Of a stretch of DNA of 30,366 bases, positions 1 through 8,533 are shown in pieces. Each line of letters starts with the position of its first letter. The stretch's first letter is position 1. The position numbers and the translations under genes are program-made. The notes under the pieces were generated by a model that was given only the letters and a program-made list of their open reading frames with translations, was not told the origin of the DNA and did no database searches. Where the stretch lies: NCBI GenBank assembly GCA_023229465.1, contig JALNZE010000030.1:1-30366 (forward strand). The letters run 5' to 3'. The stretch comes from Chitinophagaceae bacterium (lineage in GTDB: Bacteria > Bacteroidota > Bacteroidia > Chitinophagales > Chitinophagaceae).

Positions 1-147
1 ATGTTGAAGATTTTATGAACAATAGGAAAAATGACAGAAAGCAGGTGCAAAAATATTTTCATGTAAGCCACGTCAGATATGCAGCGTAGAGAATTCTGTA
101 TCACTAAATAACTAAACGATTAATAAGAGTAGTCATAAACAGGTTGC

Positions 148-3100
148 ATGCAAACGAGATCTTTATCTATCCTCTGCCTTCTTTTTTTTAGCCTCTCTGC
201 CTGCAGGCAGGAAACCCCATTATATCGGGAAGTAAGCGCCGGGAAAAGCGGCATACATTTTACAAACCAATTAACTGAAAATGATTTTTTTAATGTGATG
301 ACGTATGAATACATCTATAATGGAGGTGGGGTAGGTATCGGTGATTTTAATAATGACAGCTTGCCGGATATTTATTTTACCGGCAATATGGTAGAAAACA
401 AATTGTATTTAAATAAAGGCAATTTGCACTTTGAGGATGTTACCGCATCTGCCGGTGTTGGGGGAAATGGTAAATGGTGCAAGGGGGTAAGTGTAGTGGA
501 TATTAATAATGACGGGTTGATGGATATATATGTAAGTGCCGGGGTAATGAATACGGCTACACAAAGAAAAAACCTGTTGTATATTAATCGGGGAAATAAT
601 AAAAAAAGTGGCAGCCCCGTTTTTATAGAATTGGCGGAAGAATACGGACTGGCCGACAGTTCCAGCACGCAGATGGCCGGTTTTTTTGATTATGATAATG
701 ATGGCGATCTGGATGTGTATTTGTTGGAGAATGACCTGGATGGCACTAACCCCAATGAGTTCAGGCCCATTCATACAGCGGGCGATTGGCCCAATACGGA
801 TAAGCTGTTACGTAACGACTGGGATACAACTTTAAAACACCCTGTTTTTACAGATATATCAAAAGTGGCCGGTATATTAACAGAGGGGTATGGCCTGGGT
901 GTTAACATCACAGATATTAATGCCGATGGATGGAAAGATATTTATGTGAGTAATGATTACTTATCTAACAATCATCTGTACATCAACAATAAAAATGGAA
1001 CTTTTAGCGACTTGAGCGCAGTCTATTTTAAACATACCAGCAGAAACGCGATGGGTAATGATATAGCTGATATCAATAATGACGGGCTGCCCGATATTAT
1101 TGAACTGGATATGGCGCCGGCTGATAATTACCGTTTAAAAATGATGAACAACCCCATCAATTACCAGAACTTTCAAAACGGCGCGCGTTATGGTTACATG
1201 CATCAATATGTTCGTAACACTGTACAACTAAACCAGGGGCCGAGACTTTTAGAAAAAGATTCAATAGGGGCGCCTGTATTTAGTGAAGTGGGCCATTTTG
1301 CCGGCATGGCACAAACAGACTGGAGCTGGGCGCCCCTGGCAATAGATGCGGACAATGATGGGTATAGGGATATTATTGTGTCGAATGGATTGCCGAAGGA
1401 TCTTACTGATATGAACTTTATCGCCTACAGAAACCAGGCGATTGCCAATGTAGCCCCCGAAGAAATATTAAAGCAATTGCCTTCCGTAAAAATCAGTAAT
1501 TATATTTTTAAAAATAATGGGGATATTACTTTCTCAAATAAAACCAAAGACTGGGGCTGGGATATACCCCGTTTTTCTGCAGGAATGGCATATGCCGACT
1601 TTGACAGGGACGGTGATATGGATGTGATAGTGAATAATACCAATATGGAGGCTTCGCTGATGGAGAATACCCTCAATGATAAAAAGTCGGCAGCAGCCAA
1701 TTATCTCCGTGTACAGTTACAGGGCAATGGTTTAAATAGAAATGGTGTAGGGGCCGTAATACGTTTGTTTTATGAGGGACAACAACAGGTATATGAAAAC
1801 ACACCTTACCGCGGCTATCTGTCCAGTATAGAAAACATAGCTCATTTTGGGTTGGGTAAAGTTTCGAAAATAGATTCCTTAGTAGTGATATGGCCCAATG
1901 CACAGAAGCAGGTTCTAAAAAATATTACCGCTAACCAGGTTCTTACACTCAATATTGAAGCATCAAAAGGGAAAGAAAATTTTATGGGTCTGTCTGTTGC
2001 GCAAAATAATTGGTTTACAGAAATAACCAATACAGCAGGGATACATTTTGTGGCTTCGGAAGTTGATTTTATAGATTTTAATATTCAACGGTTAATTCCC
2101 CATAAATTAACGCAGTATGGTCCATCCCTGGCAGTGGGGGATGTAAACGGGGATGGGTTGGATGATATGATTGCCGGAGGGGGCTCGCCTACCTATGCCA
2201 ACTTATTTGTACAAAACAAAAACGGAACCTTCCACTCAAAACCTTTTATTGATACTACTGATTTAAAATACCAGGACGATGGGGGTATTTGTTTATTTGA
2301 CGCGGATGGGGATGGCGACCTGGATATGTATATAGCTTCGGGGGGCGCTGAAAACCAGCCGGGCGCCGGCCATTATGCAGATCATGTGTATAGCAATGAT
2401 GGCAAAGGGAATTTTAAGGAAGAGGCAACGGCGCTAAGGCCCAATGACAATAGTAAAAGCGCCGTAAAAGCGGCAGACTATGATCGGGATGGTGATCTTG
2501 ATTTGTTTATTGGCGGCAGGGTATTGCCGGGCAGTTATCCTGTGCCGGTAAGTAGTTATATTTTAAGAAATGATAGTAAGCCGGGCCTTATCAGGTTTAC
2601 TGATGTTACAAAGGGAATAGCCCCCGCCTTACAAAAAATTGGATTGGTTTGCGATGCCGCATGGAGTGATATTGATAATGATGGCTGGCCAGACCTGGTG
2701 CTGGTGGGGGAATGGATGCCTATTAGCTTTTTAAAAAATCAAAAAGGGAAATTTACCGCTGTTACAACTACCCTTTCCAAAGAATTGGGTTGGTGGAACA
2801 GCGTAACAGCCGCTGACCTGGATAGTGATGGTGATATGGATTATGTGGTGGGCAATTTTGGCATGAATGGTTTTTTACAACCCTCTGCAAAATTTCCCAT
2901 AAAAGTGTATGGGAAAGACTTTGATAATAATGGCAGCTTTGATGCCATTACCAGCAGCTATCTTTTATCAACCGTAAAAGGAGAAGTGAAAGAATTTCCG
3001 GTGGCCGGAAGAGATGAGTTTATCAGGGAACTCAGTGGGATGAAAGAAAAATTTCCAGACTATGCTTTTTATGCAAGAGCGGAGATGAAAAATATTTTTC

Positions 3101-3711
3101 CGGAAGCTGATCTGAAGGGAGCCATTCAGTTATCGGCCAATAATTTTTATAGTAGCTGGATTGAAAACATGGGTAATTTTCAGTTTGCAATACATCAACT
3201 GCCCGCCCAGGCTCAGTTCGCGCCGGTATATGGGATAGTTGCCAACGACTTTAACGGAGATGGGAATATGGATATCCTATTGAATGGGAATGAGTTTTCA
3301 ATGGCCCCCGGATTTGGCCGTAGTGATGCCTTTAATGGTTTGGCATTACAAGGAGATGGAAAAGGGTTATTCCGGCCACTTTCTATTTTACAAAGCGGTA
3401 TATATATACCGGGTAATGGAAAGTCGCTGGTGCAACTGGTGGCTAATGATAAGCTAACATTGGCTGCCGCCCGTAATGCAGGGCCACTTCAATTATTTCA
3501 AAGTAAAATAGCGGGAATCAAAATCAGTAAACTGAATCCGGATGACAGGTATGCAATTGTTACATTAAAGAATGGCAGGAAAAGGAAAGAAGAATTCAGT
3601 TACGGATCTTCATTTTATTCGCAGTCCGGCAGGTGTATTCAGTTAAACAATGCGGTTCAATCAATTGAAATAACAAATAGTAAGGGCCAAAAAAGAATCA
3701 TTACCCAATAA
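148..3711 (+). CDS. VCBS/FG-GAP double-propeller lipoprotein with ASPIC/UnbV domain (CRTAC1-like)
   Basis: 1187-residue predicted surface lipoprotein. The N-terminus is a lipoprotein signal peptide with lipobox LSAC, Cys19 being the lipidation site. Repeated calcium-binding blades (for example DINNDGLMDIYV, DYDNDGDLDVYLL, DFDRDGDMDVIVNN) fill residues of about 50-510 and form one FG-GAP propeller. An ASPIC/UnbV domain lies at about 516-604 (NGVGAVIRLFYEG, then HFGLG and VVIWPNA). A second set of blades (DVNGDGLDDMIAGG, DADGDGDLDMYIASGG, DYDRDGDLDLFIGG, DFNGDGNMDILLNGN) follows to about residue 1090. In this family such proteins sit on the cell surface, often near SusC/SusD loci, and their substrate is usually unknown. 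The stop is 9 bases before the next gene, so the two are very probably co-transcribed. No clear promoter is visible in 1-147, so the operon may begin upstream of the window. Confidence 0.9.
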   Translation: MQTRSLSILCLLFFSLSACRQETPLYREVSAGKSGIHFTNQLTENDFFNVMTYEYIYNGGGVGIGDFNNDSLPDIYFTGNMVENKLYLNKGNLHFEDVTASAGVGGNGKWCKGVSVVDINNDGLMDIYVSAGVMNTATQRKNLLYINRGNNKKSGSPVFIELAEEYGLADSSSTQMAGFFDYDNDGDLDVYLLENDLDGTNPNEFRPIHTAGDWPNTDKLLRNDWDTTLKHPVFTDISKVAGILTEGYGLGVNITDINADGWKDIYVSNDYLSNNHLYINNKNGTFSDLSAVYFKHTSRNAMGNDIADINNDGLPDIIELDMAPADNYRLKMMNNPINYQNFQNGARYGYMHQYVRNTVQLNQGPRLLEKDSIGAPVFSEVGHFAGMAQTDWSWAPLAIDADNDGYRDIIVSNGLPKDLTDMNFIAYRNQAIANVAPEEILKQLPSVKISNYIFKNNGDITFSNKTKDWGWDIPRFSAGMAYADFDRDGDMDVIVNNTNMEASLMENTLNDKKSAAANYLRVQLQGNGLNRNGVGAVIRLFYEGQQQVYENTPYRGYLSSIENIAHFGLGKVSKIDSLVVIWPNAQKQVLKNITANQVLTLNIEASKGKENFMGLSVAQNNWFTEITNTAGIHFVASEVDFIDFNIQRLIPHKLTQYGPSLAVGDVNGDGLDDMIAGGGSPTYANLFVQNKNGTFHSKPFIDTTDLKYQDDGGICLFDADGDGDLDMYIASGGAENQPGAGHYADHVYSNDGKGNFKEEATALRPNDNSKSAVKAADYDRDGDLDLFIGGRVLPGSYPVPVSSYILRNDSKPGLIRFTDVTKGIAPALQKIGLVCDAAWSDIDNDGWPDLVLVGEWMPISFLKNQKGKFTAVTTTLSKELGWWNSVTAADLDSDGDMDYVVGNFGMNGFLQPSAKFPIKVYGKDFDNNGSFDAITSSYLLSTVKGEVKEFPVAGRDEFIRELSGMKEKFPDYAFYARAEMKNIFPEADLKGAIQLSANNFYSSWIENMGNFQFAIHQLPAQAQFAPVYGIVANDFNGDGNMDILLNGNEFSMAPGFGRSDAFNGLALQGDGKGLFRPLSILQSGIYIPGNGKSLVQLVANDKLTLAAARNAGPLQLFQSKIAGIKISKLNPDDRYAIVTLKNGRKRKEEFSYGSSFYSQSGRCIQLNNAVQSIEITNSKGQKRIITQ

Positions 3712-3720
3712 AAAATTTGT

Positions 3721-5037
3721 ATGAAAAAATATTATTTCATGGTACCGGGGTTGCTTTTCTTAACATGTATGGTATCCTGTAAACAGGAAAATACTTTATC
3801 AGTACCGGATGAGACCACACTTGAACATCAGTGTGTACAAAGGTTAACGGAAGTAATTGTATATGATATTTTTTCGCCCCCTGTTGCCGGCAGAATTTAT
3901 GCATACAGTAACCTGGCCTATTATGAAGCTATTCGGTTCGCTGATATGAACAGCTTTTCACTGGTTGCAAAAATGAAAGGGTTTGGTTCCGTTCCTGTTC
4001 CTGATGATAAATTAAAATATCAATTCTCTGTGGCTGCTGTAAAAGCGTTTTTTAAAGTAGCCAGGGCGCTAACGTTTTCCAAAGACAGCCTGGTTACAAC
4101 CGAAAAAAAAATACTGCAAAAATTTGAGAATGCCCTGGAGCCGGCGGTGTATAACAATTCCATTGAGTTTGGTGATAAGATCGCGGACGTTATTCTGAAA
4201 CGGGCGGCAGAAGATAATTATAAGATAACCAGGGGGATGCCCAAATACAGTGTGTTTAAAGAAACGGGGAAGTGGCAGCAAACACCCCCCGATTATGCCG
4301 ATGCTGTTGAGCCCCACTGGCATTTAATCAATTCATTGGTGTTGGATTCTTCGGCACAATATAAACCCACCCCTCCTCCTCCGTACAGTTTATCAAAAAA
4401 CAGTAAATATGATAAAGAACTGATGGAAGTATATGAAGTGAGTAAAAAAATAACGCCTGTTCAGGATACGATCGCGCATTATTGGGATGACAATCCTTTT
4501 GTAACAGAACATACAGGGCATTTAATGTTCGCCACTAAAAAAACCACACCCGGCGGGCACTGGATGGGTATCGTTTCTATTATAAGTAAACAAACAAAAG
4601 CGGATGCTTTGTTAACCGCCAAAGCTTTTGCTATTACGGCTACTGCTATTTTTGACGGATTTATTTCCTGCTGGGATGAAAAATACAGAAGCAGGATGGT
4701 TCGTCCAATTACCGTTATCAGGGAAAACATAGATCCAAACTGGAACGCGCTATTACAAACGCCGCCCTTTCCTGAATATCCCAGCGGGCATAGTGTGATT
4801 ACTTCCGCCGCCGCTACGGTGCTGGAAAATATTTTCGGTAACCAGATTGCCTTTCTGGATACCACTGAATTAATCTATTTAGGCATGCAAAGGAATTTTC
4901 TATCCATTAAGGCCGCCGCGGATGAGGCGGGTATCAGCCGGTTATATGGAGGCATTCATTATAGGGCGGCGATTGAAGAAGGAAAAAAACAAGGACAGCA
5001 GGTAGGACAGTTGGTTAATGCCAGGCTTCAGAAATAA
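3721..5037 (+). CDS. Vanadium-dependent haloperoxidase / PAP2-type acid phosphatase lipoprotein
   Basis: 438 residues with a lipoprotein signal peptide (MVSC, Cys20). All three motifs of the vanadium haloperoxidase/PAP2 superfamily are present. KYRSRMVRP fits KxxxxxxRP (Lys321, Arg328). YPSGH holds the Ser-Gly-His motif (His357). SRLYGGIHYR fits SRxxxxxH, with Arg407 and the vanadate-ligand or nucleophile His413. The acid of the canonical HxxxD ending is replaced (HYRAA), so the acid that normally supports the His is missing or supplied elsewhere. In the family the site holds vanadate (halide oxidation) or carries out phosphomonoester hydrolysis; sequence alone does not decide between these. 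It starts 9 bases after the VCBS lipoprotein gene, and both products should be surface or periplasmic lipoproteins, so a joint function is likely. Confidence 0.87.
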   Translation: MKKYYFMVPGLLFLTCMVSCKQENTLSVPDETTLEHQCVQRLTEVIVYDIFSPPVAGRIYAYSNLAYYEAIRFADMNSFSLVAKMKGFGSVPVPDDKLKYQFSVAAVKAFFKVARALTFSKDSLVTTEKKILQKFENALEPAVYNNSIEFGDKIADVILKRAAEDNYKITRGMPKYSVFKETGKWQQTPPDYADAVEPHWHLINSLVLDSSAQYKPTPPPPYSLSKNSKYDKELMEVYEVSKKITPVQDTIAHYWDDNPFVTEHTGHLMFATKKTTPGGHWMGIVSIISKQTKADALLTAKAFAITATAIFDGFISCWDEKYRSRMVRPITVIRENIDPNWNALLQTPPFPEYPSGHSVITSAAATVLENIFGNQIAFLDTTELIYLGMQRNFLSIKAAADEAGISRLYGGIHYRAAIEEGKKQGQQVGQLVNARLQK

Positions 5038-5077
5038 CAGCCTTGTTAATAATCCTGCGTTTCTTGCGTTTATCAGG

Positions 5078-6322
5078 TTACAGTAACGACAATTTTTTGG
5101 TAGCATCTATCTTTAACCAGATAAAGGACCCGGCTAAAACAAAAATACCAATCAGTAACACGGGTAAATAATAACCGAAGGAAGAGGCGAGGTATCCAAA
5201 GACAACCGTACTAAGGTAAGCGCCGGTTAATCCGGCCGTATTCATAGAGCCGGAAACCGCGCCGCTATTGGGTCCGCCCAGATCCATGGCTACGGCCCAG
5301 GCCACTGGTGCGGTAACATCCATACTGGCCATGCCCGCCGCTAAAGCAATAATCGCTGTAGTATTATCCTGTACCAATGAGGCGCTGATAATACAGATTC
5401 CGGAAATAAACAGCCCGATCATGGGTACCAGCCTGCGTCCCCATTTTTTGCCATAACGAACACAGGCTTTATCGCTAAGCCATCCCCCGGTAAAACAACC
5501 GATGGCTGCCAATATATAAGGTAAAGAGGAGGCCCATATTAAATCTTCTTTGGGTATCAGCCGGCCATTTTGTAAATAAGTATGAAACCAGCTTTGAAAA
5601 AAATAGGCACCTATGGCATAGCAGAAATACATACCCATGAGGAACCATATATTGGCTGATTTGAAAATGCTCCAAAAAGAAAATTTTATTGCCCGGTTAT
5701 TGTCTGGTAAATCGCGGTTTGCCTGTATAAAGGCAAGTTCTTTTGGTTGGATATTTTTACAATCGGCCGGTTCTTCTTTGTGCCAGAAAATCCAGAAAAA
5801 AGCCCAGATAATACCCACGCCACCCAGCACATAAAAGGATACATGCCAGCTATATTTTTGTTGCAGGGGCAAAACGATGAATGGCGTTAATGCCGCACCA
5901 ATACGCGAGGCGCCCCAGATAATGGACTGTGCCCTTGCCCTCTCTAAAACAGGAAACCATTTACTTAATACAATAGCGCTATTGGGATAAGCGCCGGCTT
6001 CGCCCATGCCAAATAAAATACGTACAATCAATAACATCAGGAATCCTGTGGAAAATCCGGTAAGGATGGTAAAGACAGACCACCAGATCACCACACGGGT
6101 CAACACTTTTTTACCACCAATCCTGTCTCCCAGCCAACCGGCAGGTACTTCAAATGCACCATAAGCCAGGGTAAACATACCCAGTATCCAGCCCCATTGT
6201 ACGGTGCTGATGCTCAGGTCGTTCATGATAGAAGAACTGGCAGAAGACAGGGCTATCCTGTCGAGGAAAGTGATCATGGAAAGTACCGACAATACAAGAA
6301 GAACCTGGTATCTTTTTTTCAT
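5078..6322 (-). CDS. MFS transporter, anion:cation symporter (hexuronate/glucarate-type) family
   Basis: 414-residue inner-membrane carrier with about 12 hydrophobic segments. The N-terminus MKKRYQVLLVLSVLSMITFL runs into DRIALSSASSSIMNDL, which resembles ACS-family carriers for hexuronates, glucarate or related organic acids. The MFS loop motif is visible as GWLGDRIGGKKVLTR between helices 2 and 3. RILFGMGEAGAYPNSAIVLS and WFPVLERARAQSI, also typical of the ACS family, lie in helices 4-5. Length is normal for the family. The stop is 40 bases from the convergent haloperoxidase gene. The SET-domain gene lies 122 bases upstream on the same strand, so shared transcription is possible but no functional link is evident. 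The substrate cannot be named from sequence. Confidence 0.9.
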   Translation of the reverse strand: MKKRYQVLLVLSVLSMITFLDRIALSSASSSIMNDLSISTVQWGWILGMFTLAYGAFEVPAGWLGDRIGGKKVLTRVVIWWSVFTILTGFSTGFLMLLIVRILFGMGEAGAYPNSAIVLSKWFPVLERARAQSIIWGASRIGAALTPFIVLPLQQKYSWHVSFYVLGGVGIIWAFFWIFWHKEEPADCKNIQPKELAFIQANRDLPDNNRAIKFSFWSIFKSANIWFLMGMYFCYAIGAYFFQSWFHTYLQNGRLIPKEDLIWASSLPYILAAIGCFTGGWLSDKACVRYGKKWGRRLVPMIGLFISGICIISASLVQDNTTAIIALAAGMASMDVTAPVAWAVAMDLGGPNSGAVSGSMNTAGLTGAYLSTVVFGYLASSFGYYLPVLLIGIFVLAGSFIWLKIDATKKLSLL

Positions 6323-6444
6323 GCAAATCGCTTAATAAGTATACAATTTAGCATTCCAGTATTTAATGAATTCCCTTTATTGAGCGTAACCCTGCCTCTT
6401 TCCAGACAGGTTACCTGTAAGTTTTTCAGAAGTTGAATATAGTA

Positions 6445-6864
6445 TCAACGGTAATCATCCAGGCCGTCCGCGATTTCTCCATAGTCGATAAATAATTCTT
6501 CTCCTTCTTTAATATCCCTGGTCGTTTCAAAATAAGCGCCATCCAACACAGAAATGAGGTTGGGTGTATTGGAATGATTCAGGTAACTGGCTATATCCAT
6601 CACCTTACATCCATGATCGGGAATGAAATAATGTTCCGCATCATACAGGTAATAGGTTTCGACAAATTCCCTGGCATGTGCCGGTAATTGTTCCGCTTCG
6701 GCAAAACTGAGTTGTATCCATCCCCCCGTATTTTTAGAAAAAACAGCCTGGCAACCTTTAGGAATGGCACAAACGGCAAATACCCCAATACCATGTATGG
6801 GAGAGGGTTTGAGCGCGGCATAGGTTTCCTGTTTTAATTCTGTCAGTAATTCTTCTTTGGTCAT
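6445..6864 (-). CDS. Small SET-domain protein (putative protein-lysine methyltransferase)
   Basis: 139 residues, essentially a bare SET domain with no pre-SET or post-SET region. SPIHGIGVFA is the N-terminal GxG strand that helps hold S-adenosylmethionine. SYLNHSNTPNL matches the NHxxxPN core that forms the cofactor knot, and EGEELFIDYGE carries the catalytic Tyr region (ELxxDY). Small SET proteins occur in several Bacteroidota; their substrates are generally unknown. The gene is divergent from the persulfide dioxygenase gene across a 143-base gap. A weak TACCTTCC box on the minus strand near 6910 could be its promoter. The fold call is secure; methyltransferase activity is inferred from the motifs. 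Confidence 0.85.
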   Translation of the reverse strand: MTKEELLTELKQETYAALKPSPIHGIGVFAVCAIPKGCQAVFSKNTGGWIQLSFAEAEQLPAHAREFVETYYLYDAEHYFIPDHGCKVMDIASYLNHSNTPNLISVLDGAYFETTRDIKEGEELFIDYGEIADGLDDYR

Positions 6865-6975
6865 ACCCCTTTTATTAAAATCAGTTATTGTAAAAATGGA
6901 AGGTATACATTATTAAAATTCGCCGGTGGTTTTAGAAAAGCAACCGATGTTACAGTATTGAAAAAAAACATAAGC

Positions 6976-6983
6976 TACCTTCG
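6976..6983 (+). promoter_or_regulatory. Candidate -7 box of the persulfide dioxygenase gene
   Basis: TACCTTCG is one mismatch from the Bacteroidota -7 consensus TAnnTTTG. It lies 24 bases before the ATG at 7008, which gives a start point near 6987-6990. A TTG at 6958-6960 could serve as the upstream element, but the 15-base spacing is shorter than usual. Confidence 0.4.
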
Positions 6984-7007
6984 CGTAATTACTTTAAAAC
7001 AGTGGCT

Positions 7008-8423
7008 ATGCGGGTAGAACAAATTTATACAGGATGTTTGGCACAGGGCGCCTACTATATTACCTCGAATGGTGAAGCGGCTATTATTGATCCCTTACGT
7101 GAAACGCAACCCTACATGACGCGGTTAGAGAAAGATAAGGTTAGCCTCAAATATATTTTTGAAACACATTTCCATGCAGATTTTGTGAGCGGGCATGTTG
7201 ACCTTAGTAAAAAAACATCGGCGCCCATTGTGTATGGGCCTAATGCTACCTGCGAATTTGACTGTATTTCTGCAAAGGATGGAGATGTATTTATGGTGGG
7301 AGGGGTTACGATTAAGGTATTACACACCCCCGGGCATACCATGGAAAGCACCACTTTTCTGTTAAAGGATGAGCAGGGAAAAGATTATGCCATTTTTAGT
7401 GGTGATACCTTGTTTTTGGGAGATGTAGGGCGCCCGGATCTGGCGCAAAAATCGGCAGACATGACCCAGGATGAGCTGGCCGGCTTATTATATGACAGCC
7501 TGATGAATAAAATAATGCCCCTGGCGGATGAGGTGATTGTTTACCCGGCACATGGGGCCGGAAGCGCCTGTGGTAAAAACATGATGAAGGAAACGGTAGA
7601 CACATTGGGCAACCAGAAAAAAATGAATTATGCTTTAAACCAACCCAATAAAGAAGCTTTTATTAAAGCGGTTACAGAGGGTCTGCTTCCGCCACCGGGG
7701 TATTTTGGTTTAAATGTGGCCATGAATAAGAAGGGATATGAAAGCTTCGATGCTGTCTTGAAAAATGGGATGCGGGCATTAACCCCCAATGAATTTGAAG
7801 CGGCCGCGGAAAACACAGAGGCCTTATTATTGGACACAAGGGCTAACACCGATTTTTATAAAGGGTTTGTTCCGCGTTCTGTTAATATAGGGTTGCAAGG
7901 CGATTTTGCACCATGGGTGGGCTCGATGATCGTAGACGTGAAACAGGCATTGTTATTAATTACCGATGAAGGAAAAGAAGAAGAAACCATTACCCGTTTA
8001 AGTCGTGTTGGCTTTGATCATGTGCTGGGACATTTAAAAGGAGGCTTTGCGGCATGGGAAGCCGCCGGTAAGGAAATAGATACAGTGCACCGGATTTCTG
8101 CCGAACAATTCGCAAAAGAGGTAAACATAGGGGTAGATAAAATAATAGATATAAGAAAAGAAACCGAGTATGCTGCCGAACAGGTGTCTGAGGCCCATAA
8201 CAGACCCCTTGCTTATATTAATGAATGGAGTAAAGAATTAACTACCACCGATCATTTTTTTCTGCATTGTGCCGGCGGTTACCGCAGCATGATTGCCGCA
8301 TCTATTTTACAGGCACGCGGCTACCGCAACTTCACAGAAATTGAAGGTGGATTTGACGCGATAGGTAAAACCGGTTTACCCAAAACGGATTTCATTTGCC
8401 AAACCAAGCTGATGAAAGGGTAG
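7008..8423 (+). CDS. CstB-like persulfide dioxygenase with two rhodanese domains
   Basis: 471 residues with three domains. The first (about 1-235) is a metallo-beta-lactamase fold of the ETHE1 persulfide dioxygenase type. THFHADFVSGH gives His54, His56 and Asp58; HTPGHTMES and FSGDTLFLGDVGRPDL supply the other iron ligands. The usual HxHxDH is HxHxDF, as expected for a mononuclear iron enzyme rather than a two-zinc hydrolase. A rhodanese-like domain (about 255-355) has ITDEGK where the active loop should be, lacks Cys, and is probably inactive. A second rhodanese (about 365-465) keeps its Cys in HCAGGYRS (Cys421). The same order is known from staphylococcal CstB, which oxidises persulfides to thiosulfate. 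I chose the ATG at 7008; an in-frame GTG at 7002 would add two residues. Confidence 0.9.
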   Translation: MRVEQIYTGCLAQGAYYITSNGEAAIIDPLRETQPYMTRLEKDKVSLKYIFETHFHADFVSGHVDLSKKTSAPIVYGPNATCEFDCISAKDGDVFMVGGVTIKVLHTPGHTMESTTFLLKDEQGKDYAIFSGDTLFLGDVGRPDLAQKSADMTQDELAGLLYDSLMNKIMPLADEVIVYPAHGAGSACGKNMMKETVDTLGNQKKMNYALNQPNKEAFIKAVTEGLLPPPGYFGLNVAMNKKGYESFDAVLKNGMRALTPNEFEAAAENTEALLLDTRANTDFYKGFVPRSVNIGLQGDFAPWVGSMIVDVKQALLLITDEGKEEETITRLSRVGFDHVLGHLKGGFAAWEAAGKEIDTVHRISAEQFAKEVNIGVDKIIDIRKETEYAAEQVSEAHNRPLAYINEWSKELTTTDHFFLHCAGGYRSMIAASILQARGYRNFTEIEGGFDAIGKTGLPKTDFICQTKLMKG

Positions 8424-8470
8424 AAAATCAATAATATATCCTGGTAAGGTGATAAAATACAGCTCATTGA

Positions 8471-8484
8471 ATGACAATTGTCAT
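8471..8484. promoter_or_regulatory. Perfect 14-base palindrome, candidate Crp/Fnr-type operator of ppdK
   Basis: ATGACAATTGTCAT is a perfect inverted repeat with TGAC-N4-GTCA geometry, the layout of Crp/Fnr-family sites. Its centre (8477.5) is 33 bases upstream of the candidate -7 box at 8507-8514, which puts it at about -41 to -43 from the inferred start point. That is where class II activators of this family bind. The regulator is not identified. Confidence 0.45.
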
Positions 8485-8506
8485 AACTAACACTGATATA
8501 CAATGC

Positions 8507-8514
8507 TACTTTTA
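8507..8514 (+). promoter_or_regulatory. Candidate -7 box of ppdK
   Basis: TACTTTTA differs from TAnnTTTG only in the last base. It predicts a start point near 8518-8521 and a leader of 13-16 bases before the ATG at 8534. No TTG-type upstream element is evident, which fits an activator-dependent promoter using the palindrome at 8471-8484. Confidence 0.4.
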
Positions 8515-8533
8515 GGGTATAAATAGTCTTAAT

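Noticed and set aside
6380..6412. Imperfect hairpin between the SET and MFS genes as a terminator
   Set aside because: The stem has a bulge and no T-run follows; not enough to call.
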